DNA from: Streptomyces sp. NBC_01296
GTDB taxonomy: Bacteria > Actinomycetota > Actinomycetes > Streptomycetales > Streptomycetaceae
Direction: 5' to 3'
DNA length: 64,000 nt
NCBI RefSeq assembly: GCF_035984415.1
Contig: NZ_CP130720.1
Span: forward strand, 1,178,001 to 1,242,000
Within the stretch, counting starts at the first letter, position 1; each line of letters begins with the position of its first letter. Of the stretch, positions 27,732 through 35,002 are shown piece after piece. The position numbers and the translations under genes are program-made. The notes under the pieces are model-generated. The model saw nothing but the letters and a program-made list of their open reading frames with translations. It had not been told where the DNA came from and did not search any database.

Positions 27732-28672
27732 CCGCCTCGCTCGCCCCGGCCGAGGCCGCGCCCCCGACCCGCGGCCCTGCCTCCGGCACGGCCTCCGGCA
27801 CGGACTCCGGCACGGCCCCGACCCGCCTCGCACCGAGGAGCGCCCTGCTCTCCCGTACCGCCGTCAACGCGGCGCTCCTGCTCGTCGCGGCCTACACCCT
27901 CATGCCCCTCGCCTGGCTGGTTCTGGCCGCCACCAAGAACCGCCGCGACCTCTTCGCCACCGATCCCTACGCCCCGGGGGACTTCAGCCTCCTCGCCAAC
28001 CTCGGCGAGGTCTTCACGTACGACGACGGCATCTTCGGCCGCTGGCTCGCCAACAGCCTGCTCTACACCGTCGTCGGCTCCACTCTCTCGGCCCTCGTCA
28101 GCGTGGCCTGCGGCTATGCCTTCCACGCCTACGAGTTCCGGCACAAGGAGAAGCTCTTCGCCGTCGTCCTCGCCGGGATCCTGGTCCCCGCCACCGTGCT
28201 CCAGCTGCCGCTGTACCTGATGGCCTCGGCCGCCGGCGCCGTGAACACGTACTGGGCCTACCTGGTGCCCGCCCTGGTCAACCCCTTCGGGGTGTACCTG
28301 GCCCGGGTGTTCGCCGAGGGCTACGTCCCCGACGAGGTGCTGGCCGCCGCCCGCGTCGACGGGGCGGGTGAACTGCGGCTGTTCGCGCACGTGTCGTTCC
28401 CGATGCTGTGGCCGGGGTTTGTGACCATCTTCCTGTTCACCTTCACGGCCATCTGGAACAACTTCTACGGCGCGCTGACCATGCTGAACGACGAGCGGCT
28501 CTACCCCGTCAGTCTGGGCCTGTTCATGTGGAACCGCAGCGTCTACCAGCAGCCCGAGCTCTATCCCCTGGTGATCACCGGTTCACTCGTCGCCGTCGTC
28601 CCGCTCCTGCTGGCCTTCCTCGGCCTGCAGCGGTTCTGGCGCTCGGGTCTCACCGCAGGAGCCGTCAAGTGA
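27728..28672 (+). CDS. ABC sugar transporter permease 2 (MalG-type)
   Basis: Second permease (314 residues) of the importer. A short repetitive tail (SGTASGTDSGTA) precedes six helices starting NAALLLVAAYTLMPLAWLVL; the EAA loop is LAAARVDGAGELRLFAHVSFP. ATG 27728 overlaps the upstream stop (ATGA), and its own stop overlaps the next gene (GTGA), so four genes are translationally chained. Confidence 0.93.
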   Translation: MTASLAPAEAAPPTRGPASGTASGTDSGTAPTRLAPRSALLSRTAVNAALLLVAAYTLMPLAWLVLAATKNRRDLFATDPYAPGDFSLLANLGEVFTYDDGIFGRWLANSLLYTVVGSTLSALVSVACGYAFHAYEFRHKEKLFAVVLAGILVPATVLQLPLYLMASAAGAVNTYWAYLVPALVNPFGVYLARVFAEGYVPDEVLAAARVDGAGELRLFAHVSFPMLWPGFVTIFLFTFTAIWNNFYGALTMLNDERLYPVSLGLFMWNRSVYQQPELYPLVITGSLVAVVPLLLAFLGLQRFWRSGLTAGAVK

Positions 28673-29703
28673 CCCACCGCCTCCTCCCCCGGCGGCGCCC
28701 CGCCACCGTGCTCGCCATGAGCCCCGGCACTCGGGCCGCCGTCCTCAGCGGCCGGATGCTGCCCGAGCTCGTCCGGGTCGCCGATGTGGACGCCGATCTG
28801 CTGCTGACCGGCTTCGACCACGACGAGCCCGAGCTCCACCGACGCCTCGCAGAGGCCGAGGTGCTGTTCACCGGCTGGGGCTGCCCGCCGCTCGATGCCG
28901 GGGCGCTGGAGCGGATGCCGCGGCTGCGCGCCGTGGTGCATGCCGCCGGCAGCGTCAAACACCATGTCACGGAGGCCTGCTGGGAGCGCGGGCTGCTGGT
29001 CTCCAGCGCGGCCGCGGCCAACGCCGTTCCGGTCGCCGAGTACACGCTCGCCGCGATCCTGTTCGCCAACAAGCGGGTCCTGGAATCCGCCCACGCCTAC
29101 CGGGCGGCGCGCGGCCCGATCGACCTGCTGCGCCGCTACCCGGCCGTCGGCAACTACCACCGCACCGTCGGCATCGTCGGCGCCTCGCTCATCGGCCGCC
29201 GCGTGATGGAGCTGCTGCGCCCGTTCGACCTGCGGGTGCTCGTCCACGATCCGTACGCCGACCCCGGCGAGCTGGCCGCGCTGGGCGGGGAGTCCTGCGC
29301 GCTCGACGAACTGCTGCGCCGCAGCGACGTGGTGAGCCTGCACGCCCCGGCGCTCCCCCAGACCCGCCACCTGCTGGACGCCGCCCGGCTGGCGCTGATG
29401 CCCGACGGCGCGACCCTCGTCAACACCGCGCGGGGCTCGCTCGTCGACACCGTGGCGCTGACCGAGGAGCTGGTCGCGGGACGGCTGCACGCCGTGCTCG
29501 ACCACACCGAGCCCGAGGTGCTGCCCACCGGCTCCCCGCTGTACAACCTCCCGAACGTGCTGCTCACCCCGCACGTGGCGGGTTCACTGGGCGGGGAGCT
29601 GGACCGGCTGGCGGCGACGGCGGTCGAGGAGCTGGAGCGGTACGCCATGGGCCTGGGCTTCCGCTACGCCGTCGACCGCGGGCGGCTCGCCTACTCGGCG
29701 TGA
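28669..29703 (+). CDS. D-isomer-specific 2-hydroxyacid dehydrogenase
   Basis: NAD(P)-dependent reductase/dehydrogenase of 344 residues. The nucleotide loop is GIVGASLIGRRVM; catalytic Arg lies in NTARGSLVD, an acidic partner in LDHTEPEVL and His in LLTPHVAGS. Location at the end of a sugar importer operon suggests it acts on a sugar-derived keto or hydroxy acid. It ends convergent with, and overlapping by 13 bp, the isomerase gene on the other strand. Confidence 0.88.
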   Translation: MTHRLLPRRRPATVLAMSPGTRAAVLSGRMLPELVRVADVDADLLLTGFDHDEPELHRRLAEAEVLFTGWGCPPLDAGALERMPRLRAVVHAAGSVKHHVTEACWERGLLVSSAAAANAVPVAEYTLAAILFANKRVLESAHAYRAARGPIDLLRRYPAVGNYHRTVGIVGASLIGRRVMELLRPFDLRVLVHDPYADPGELAALGGESCALDELLRRSDVVSLHAPALPQTRHLLDAARLALMPDGATLVNTARGSLVDTVALTEELVAGRLHAVLDHTEPEVLPTGSPLYNLPNVLLTPHVAGSLGGELDRLAATAVEELERYAMGLGFRYAVDRGRLAYSA

Positions 29704-30512
29704 GGCGCCGCCGCCGTCGCCGTCGCCGTCGTCGCCGCCACCAGGCTCTCCAGGTGCTCCCGGCCCCGCGCGAGCTGCCCCGGCAGCTCGGCGGCGCCGG
29801 GATACCAGCGCTTCTCGTACTCCCAGCAGAGCCAGCCGTCCTGCGGTACGGCGGCCACCGCCTCGGCGAGCGGCAGCACTCCGGCGCCGAGCCCGAGGGG
29901 CGTGAGCTCCTGCGCCGACGCCACGTCCTTCACCTGTACGTAGCCCAGGTGCCGGGCCAGGGCCCGCCGCGTCTCGGCCGGGGACTCGCCGCCGAGCCAG
30001 GTGTGCAGTACGTCCCACAGCGCGCCCGCGCCGGAATGCGCGACCCGGTCCAGGACCCGCCCGGCGGCCGCTCCGGTCCGGTGCGAGTCGTGCGTCTCGA
30101 GCAGGATCCGCACCCCGAGCCGCTCGGCGAACGGCGCGGCGGCGGCCAGACGGCGTACCGCATGTGCATCGGCGACGGCCGCGGACTGCTCGGCTCCGCC
30201 GGGGAACACGCGGACGTAGGGGGCTTCGAGGTCCGCGGCGAGCCGGACCAGGCCGTGCAGTTCGGCGAGGACCGGCTCGTCCGCGCCGGGGGCGGCCACC
30301 CGGGTGTAGCCCGCGAGCCCGAGGACGCCGACCCCGGCGGCGGTGAGGGTGCGCAGACCCGCCGCGCGGTCGGCCGGCGGGCTGTCGGGGTGCAGGGGCT
30401 CCTCGGGGTGGGCGCGCAGTTCGAGGCCGTCGTAGCCGTGGGCGGCGGCGAGGGCGGCGCTCCGGTCGAGCCGCGTGCCGGGCAGGCCGAGCGTCGAGAA
30501 GGCGTACCTCAC
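29691..30512 (-). CDS. sugar phosphate isomerase/epimerase (TIM barrel)
   Basis: AP-endonuclease-2-like TIM barrel of 273 residues. Metal-site residues typical of the IolE/xylose-isomerase-like family are visible: LLETHDSH (Glu, His), ALWDVLHTW (Asp, His), YVQVKDV and a terminal CWEYEKRW (Glu). The substrate is unknown. GTG 30512 overlaps the stop of the LacI regulator by 4 bases, so it is the second gene of a regulator-enzyme operon. Confidence 0.82.
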   Translation of the reverse strand: MRYAFSTLGLPGTRLDRSAALAAAHGYDGLELRAHPEEPLHPDSPPADRAAGLRTLTAAGVGVLGLAGYTRVAAPGADEPVLAELHGLVRLAADLEAPYVRVFPGGAEQSAAVADAHAVRRLAAAAPFAERLGVRILLETHDSHRTGAAAGRVLDRVAHSGAGALWDVLHTWLGGESPAETRRALARHLGYVQVKDVASAQELTPLGLGAGVLPLAEAVAAVPQDGWLCWEYEKRWYPGAAELPGQLARGREHLESLVAATTATATAAAPHAE

Positions 30513-31585
30513 GGTCGGCCCCCGTCGGCCGGGGGCGGCGCGGTGGAGCCGCGCACCATGAGCTCGGTGGGCAGGGTGGTGATGCCGCCCGGGGGCAGCG
30601 GTCTGCGGCCGGTGACCAGCTGGGCTGCGAGTATGCCCGCCTCGCGCAGCGGCACCCGGACGGTGGTGAGCGCGGGGGCGGTGTCCACGCAGAAGGGGAG
30701 GTCGTCGAAGCCGGCGACGGAGACGTCCTCGGGGATGCGCAGTCCGGCCTCGCGCAGGGCCGCGGCCACGCCGGTGGCGACGGTGTCGTTGGCCGCGGCG
30801 ACGGCGGTGAAGGGTTCTGCGCGGCGCAGCAGTTCGCGGGTGGCGTCATAGCCGGCGGAGCGCTCGAAGCCGGCGTGCACGGTGAGCGGGTCGCAGGCTG
30901 CGGGCAGTCCGGGATCGTGGCGCCGCAGCGCCTCGCGGTGTCCGCCGAGCCGCTCCCGCGTGGTGCTCAGGCCCGGCGGGCCCGCGACGTACGCGATGCG
31001 CCGGTGGCCGAGTGTCAGCAGGTGCTCGGCGAGGCGGAAGGCGCCGCCGCGGTCGTCGAACATGACGGTGACGACGGGCAGGGCGGCGGGTACGGGCAGC
31101 GGGGGCCGGCCGCACAGGACGACGGGAGCGCCGGTGCCCGCCATCCGGGTGATGCGGGCGGTGAGCGCGGCGGTGTGCCCGGGCTCCTCCACGGCGCCGC
31201 CCGTCAGGACGACCCCGCCCGCCCGCTGGCCCTCCAGCAGGGTGAGGTAGGCGAGTTCGGCCGCGGGGTCGCCCTCGGTGTTGCAGACGACGGCGAGCCG
31301 GCGGGCGTCCGATCGGCCGGCCGGGGCGAGGGCGCTCTGCAGGGATCCGGCGAGGATGCCGAAGAAGCTGTCCGCGACGTCGTGGACGAGGACGCCGACC
31401 AGGTCGGAGGTGGCGGCCGCGAGGGCGCGGGCGGGGCCGTTGGCCACGTATCCGAGCTCTTCGACGGCTTGTTCCACGCGGGTCCGGGTGCCCCCGGCCA
31501 CCGGGTATCCGCCGTTGAGCACCCGCGAGACCGTCGCGGGCGATACGCCCGCGTGCGCCGCCACCTCGGCGAGAGTCACCGCCAT
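30509..31585 (-). CDS. LacI-family transcriptional regulator
   Basis: Sugar-responsive repressor of 358 residues: N-terminal LacI helix-turn-helix (TLAEVAAHAGVSPATVSRVL), hinge helix (GPARALAAATSDLVGVLV) and periplasmic-binding-like core (LTLGHRRIAYVAGPPG, AGFDDLPF). AGGAGGGGG precedes the ATG. It is divergent from the Gfo/Idh operon across a region with two perfect LacI-type palindromes and is probably its repressor. Confidence 0.93.
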   Translation of the reverse strand: MAVTLAEVAAHAGVSPATVSRVLNGGYPVAGGTRTRVEQAVEELGYVANGPARALAAATSDLVGVLVHDVADSFFGILAGSLQSALAPAGRSDARRLAVVCNTEGDPAAELAYLTLLEGQRAGGVVLTGGAVEEPGHTAALTARITRMAGTGAPVVLCGRPPLPVPAALPVVTVMFDDRGGAFRLAEHLLTLGHRRIAYVAGPPGLSTTRERLGGHREALRRHDPGLPAACDPLTVHAGFERSAGYDATRELLRRAEPFTAVAAANDTVATGVAAALREAGLRIPEDVSVAGFDDLPFCVDTAPALTTVRVPLREAGILAAQLVTGRRPLPPGGITTLPTELMVRGSTAPPPADGGRP

Positions 31586-31655
31586 CCTGCACCCCCTCCT
31601 GCTCGTCCCCGGTCATCGTCTCATCCGGGTGCGGATCTCCATACTCCACGATTCA

Positions 31656-31667
31656 GAAAGCGCTTTC
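31656..31667. promoter_or_regulatory. LacI-type operator O1
   Basis: GAAAGCGCTTTC is a perfect 12-bp palindrome with the central CG typical of LacI/GalR sites, 71 bp upstream of the lacI-like start. Confidence 0.8.
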
Positions 31668-31723
31668 CATCACTCGAACGATTGTTGCGCCGCCACTGAT
31701 TCCGACCCTAGCCTGATGTGAGT

Positions 31724-31735
31724 GAAAGCGCTTTC
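31724..31735. promoter_or_regulatory. LacI-type operator O2
   Basis: A second identical palindrome GAAAGCGCTTTC lies 68 bp from O1 and 33 bp upstream of the Gfo/Idh start. Two copies between divergent genes would allow looping or independent control of both. Confidence 0.8.
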
Positions 31736-31767
31736 TATCGGACGACGAGCTTGAAGGAGGGGACACC

Positions 31768-32919
31768 GTGGAGCGCAGGAAGATCAAGATCGCCATGAAC
31801 GGCGTGACCGGGCGGATGGGGTACCGCCAGCATCTGGTCCGCTCGCTGCTCGCCCTGCGCGAGCAGGGCGGGCTGGATCTGGGCGACGGCAGGGTGCTGT
31901 GGCCCGAGCCGGTGCTGGTCGGGCGCCGGGAGCCGGCGCTGCGGGCCATCGCCGAGGAGCACGGACTGGAGCACGTCAGCACGGACCTGGCTGCCGTGCT
32001 GGCCGACCCCGAGGTCGAGATCTACTTCGACGCGCAGGTCACCGGAGCCCGCGCGGCCGCGGTCCGGCAGGCCGTGGCGGCGGGCAAGCACGTGTACTGC
32101 GAGAAGCCGACCGCCCTGACCTTCGCGTCCTCACTGGAGCTGGCCCGCCTGGCCTCGGCGGCCGGGGTCAAGCACGGCGTGGTCCAGGACAAGCTTTTCC
32201 TGCCGGGTCTGCTGAAACTGAAGCGGCTGATCGAGGGCGGCTTCTTCGGGGAGATCCTTTCCGTGCGCGGGGAGTTCGGGTACTGGGTCTTCGAGGGGGA
32301 CTGGCAGCCCGCCCAGCGGCCGTCCTGGAACTACCGGGCGCAGGACGGCGGGGGCATCGTCGCCGACATGTTCCCGCACTGGGAGTACCTGCTGCACGAG
32401 CTGTTCGGCCGGGTCCGGACGGTGCAGGCCCTGGCCCGTACGCACATCGGCCGCCGCTGGGACGAGGAGGGCAAACCGTACGAGGCGACGGCGGACGACG
32501 CCGCGTACGGAGTCTTCGAGCTGGAGGGCGGCGCCGTCGCGCAGATCAACTCCTCCTGGGCGGTGCGGGTCCACCGGGACGAACTGGTGGAGTTCCAGGT
32601 GGACGGGACGCACGGGTCGGCGGTCGCCGGGCTGCGCGGCTGCCGCATCCAGCACCGCGGGGCGACGCCCAAGCCGGTGTGGAATCCCGATCTGCCGCAG
32701 ACGGAGTCCTTCCGCACCCAGTGGCAGGAGGTCCCGGACAACTCGCCCTTCGACAACGGCTTCAAGGCGCAGTGGGAGCTGTTCCTGCGCCATGTCGTGC
32801 TCGACGAGCCCTGGCCGTGGGACCTGCTGGCCGGTGCGCGCGGGGTGCAGCTCGCCGAGCTGGGGCTGCGGTCCTCGGCGGAGGGCCGGCGGCTGCCGGT
32901 GCCGGAGGTGGTCCTGTGA
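31768..32919 (+). CDS. Gfo/Idh/MocA-family oxidoreductase
   Basis: NAD(P)-dependent sugar or cyclitol dehydrogenase of 383 residues. The N-terminal Rossmann loop reads AMNGVTGRMGYRQHL, and the family's EKP motif is in HVYCEKPTALT; the C-terminal alpha/beta domain carries DMFPHWEYLLHELFG. GTG 31768 has GAAGGAGG 7 bases upstream. It is the first gene of a tightly overlapped three-gene operon with DUF993 and an isomerase, suggesting oxidation of a sugar followed by isomerisation and aldol or elimination chemistry. Confidence 0.88.
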   Translation: MERRKIKIAMNGVTGRMGYRQHLVRSLLALREQGGLDLGDGRVLWPEPVLVGRREPALRAIAEEHGLEHVSTDLAAVLADPEVEIYFDAQVTGARAAAVRQAVAAGKHVYCEKPTALTFASSLELARLASAAGVKHGVVQDKLFLPGLLKLKRLIEGGFFGEILSVRGEFGYWVFEGDWQPAQRPSWNYRAQDGGGIVADMFPHWEYLLHELFGRVRTVQALARTHIGRRWDEEGKPYEATADDAAYGVFELEGGAVAQINSSWAVRVHRDELVEFQVDGTHGSAVAGLRGCRIQHRGATPKPVWNPDLPQTESFRTQWQEVPDNSPFDNGFKAQWELFLRHVVLDEPWPWDLLAGARGVQLAELGLRSSAEGRRLPVPEVVL

Positions 32920-34079
32920 GCATCCGGCTCCCCTCGGCGGACGGCGGGTACCGCCTGCACCGGCCTTGTACCGATCCGCTCGCGCCGCTGGTCTGCGGTC
33001 CGGCGCGCAGCCGCAGGTTCTATGCGGCCGCGCATGTGGTCGCGGATCCCCTCACCGCCTCGGCGCAGGCCGGTCCGGTGGTGGACTGGGAGGCGACGCT
33101 GGCGTTCCGGCACCGGCTGTGGGCGCAGGGCCTCGGGGTCGCCGAGGCCATGGACACGGCGCAGCGCGGGATGGGCCTGGACTGGCCGACCGCGGCGGAG
33201 CTGATCCGCCGGTCGGCCGCCGAGGCCCGGGCGGTGGGCGGCCGGATCGTCTGCGGCGCGGGCACCGACCAGCTCGCCTCGGGCGGCGGGCACTCGCCGG
33301 CCGCGATCACCGCCGCGTACGAGGAACAGCTCGCGCACATCGAGGCGTGCGGGGCAGGTGCCGTACTGATGGCCTCCCGGGCCCTGGCGGCCGCGGCGCG
33401 CGGCCCGGAGGACTACCTGGAGGTGTACGGCAGACTGCTGCGGCAGAGCGCCCGGCCGGTCGTACTGCACTGGCTCGGCCCGATGTTCGACCCGGAACTG
33501 GCCGGGTACTGGGGGCACGCCGACCTCGACGCGGCCACCGAGGTGCTCCTGAAGATCATCGCTGACTGCCCGGAGAAGGTGGACGGGGTCAAGGTCTCGC
33601 TGCTGGACGCGGAGCGGGAGCGGGACATCCGGCGCAGACTCCCGGCGGGCGTCCGTTGCTACACGGGCGACGACTACCACTATCCGGAACTGATCGCCGG
33701 GGAGGGGGCCGGAGATCTGGCGAGCGATGCCCTGCTGGGCATCTTCGACCCGATCGCCCCGCTGGCCGCCCGTGCTGCGCTCGCCCTGGACCGGGACGAT
33801 CCCGCAGGGTTCCGGGAGCTGCTGGATCCGACGGTGGCGCTGTCGCGGCACCTGTTCGCCCCGCCGACCCGCTTCTACAAGACGGGGGTGGTGCTGGTGG
33901 CCTGGCTCGCGGGGTACCAGGAGCACTTCACGATGGTGGGCGGGCTGCAGTCGGCCCGGCCGCTCCCCCATCTGGCCACCGCGTACGAACAGGCCGATCT
34001 GCTGGGTCTGTTCCCCGATCCGGAGCTCGCCGAGGCGCGGATGCGCCGGCTCCTCGCGGTGTACGGGGCGGCGTCGTGA
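32916..34079 (+). CDS. DUF993 family protein (predicted TIM-barrel lyase/aldolase)
   Basis: A 387-residue protein of the uncharacterised DUF993 family, whose fold is believed related to dihydrodipicolinate synthase/aldolase TIM barrels. Visible blocks are VVDWEATLAFRHRLW, QRGMGLDWPTAAELIRRS, VVLHWLGPMFDPEL, VDGVKVSLLD and CYTGDDYHYPELI; the Lys in GVKVS is a candidate Schiff-base residue. It starts in a GTGA overlap with the oxidoreductase and ends in a GTGA overlap with the isomerase, so the three act in one pathway. Confidence 0.85.
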   Translation: MSIRLPSADGGYRLHRPCTDPLAPLVCGPARSRRFYAAAHVVADPLTASAQAGPVVDWEATLAFRHRLWAQGLGVAEAMDTAQRGMGLDWPTAAELIRRSAAEARAVGGRIVCGAGTDQLASGGGHSPAAITAAYEEQLAHIEACGAGAVLMASRALAAAARGPEDYLEVYGRLLRQSARPVVLHWLGPMFDPELAGYWGHADLDAATEVLLKIIADCPEKVDGVKVSLLDAERERDIRRRLPAGVRCYTGDDYHYPELIAGEGAGDLASDALLGIFDPIAPLAARAALALDRDDPAGFRELLDPTVALSRHLFAPPTRFYKTGVVLVAWLAGYQEHFTMVGGLQSARPLPHLATAYEQADLLGLFPDPELAEARMRRLLAVYGAAS

Positions 34080-34915
34080 GCCGGAGGCCGGCCCCGGCCC
34101 GGTTCAGCCTCAACCAGGAGACGGTCCGGCAGTGGTCGATGCCCGAGCTGGTCGCCGGGTGCGCGGAGGCCGGGGTGGGCGCCGTCGGGCTGTGGCGGGA
34201 TCCGGTCCGGGAGTTCGGGCTGCGCGAGACGGCCAAGCTGGTCGCCGGGGCCGGGCTGCGGGTCAGCTCGCTGTGCCGCGGCGGGTTCTTCACCGCCGCC
34301 GATCCGGCGGGGCGGGCGGCGGCCCTCGAGGACAACCGGCGGGCCGTGGAGGAGGCGGCCGAGCTGGGGGCCGACGTGCTGGTCCTGGTCTCGGGGGGCC
34401 TGCCGGAGGGCGACCGGGACCTGGTGGGGGCGCGGCGGCGGATCGCCGACGTCCTGGGCGAACTGGCCCCGTGGGCCGCCGCGCACGGAATACGGCTCGG
34501 GATCGAGCCCCTGCATCCGATGTTCGCCTCGGACCGCTGTGTGGTCTCCACCCTCGGCCAGGCGCTGGACATCGCCGAGCAGTTCCCGGCGCGGCAGGTG
34601 GGGGTGGTCGCCGATGCGTACCACCTGTGGTGGGACGAGCGGCTGCCGGCCGCTCTGCGCCGGGCGGGTGCGGGTGGGCGCATCGTGTCGGTCCAGGTCG
34701 CCGACTGGGTGACCCCGCTCCCCGAGGGGGTGCTGCTGGGCCGGGGGCAGCTGGGCGACGGCTGCATCGACCTGCGGGCGTTCCGGGAGCTGGCGGACGA
34801 GGCCGGCTACCGGGGCCCGGTGGAGGTGGAGATCTTCCATACGGGTCTGTGGAAACGGGACGGCGCCGAGGTGCTGAGGGAGGTGATCGACCGCTACCGC
34901 GAGCACGTGGCGTGA
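34076..34915 (+). CDS. sugar phosphate isomerase/epimerase (TIM barrel)
   Basis: IolE-like TIM barrel of 279 residues, a second member of the same superfamily as the 30-kb isomerase but not a close copy. Metal-ligand positions appear in LGIEPLHPMF (Glu, His), VVADAYHLWWDE (Asp, His), SVQVADW and EVEIFHTGLW (Glu). It is the last gene of the Gfo/Idh-DUF993 operon, coupled by GTGA. Confidence 0.85.
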   Translation: MSRRPAPARFSLNQETVRQWSMPELVAGCAEAGVGAVGLWRDPVREFGLRETAKLVAGAGLRVSSLCRGGFFTAADPAGRAAALEDNRRAVEEAAELGADVLVLVSGGLPEGDRDLVGARRRIADVLGELAPWAAAHGIRLGIEPLHPMFASDRCVVSTLGQALDIAEQFPARQVGVVADAYHLWWDERLPAALRRAGAGGRIVSVQVADWVTPLPEGVLLGRGQLGDGCIDLRAFRELADEAGYRGPVEVEIFHTGLWKRDGAEVLREVIDRYREHVA

Positions 34916-34951
34916 AGCAGGCCGAGGGCAATGGACGGGCCGGCCGGGGCC

Positions 34952-34986
34952 GGTACGGGAATCGGCACGGGAATCGGTACGGGATC
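34952..34986 (+). repeat. 12-bp tandem repeat in lyase leader
   Basis: GGTACGGGAATC, GGCACGGGAATC and a truncated third unit lie in the 87-bp gap between isomerase and lyase, ending 4 bases before the AAGGAG ribosome site. Confidence 0.7.
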
Positions 34987-35002
34987 GGACAAGGAGCAAG
35001 CG

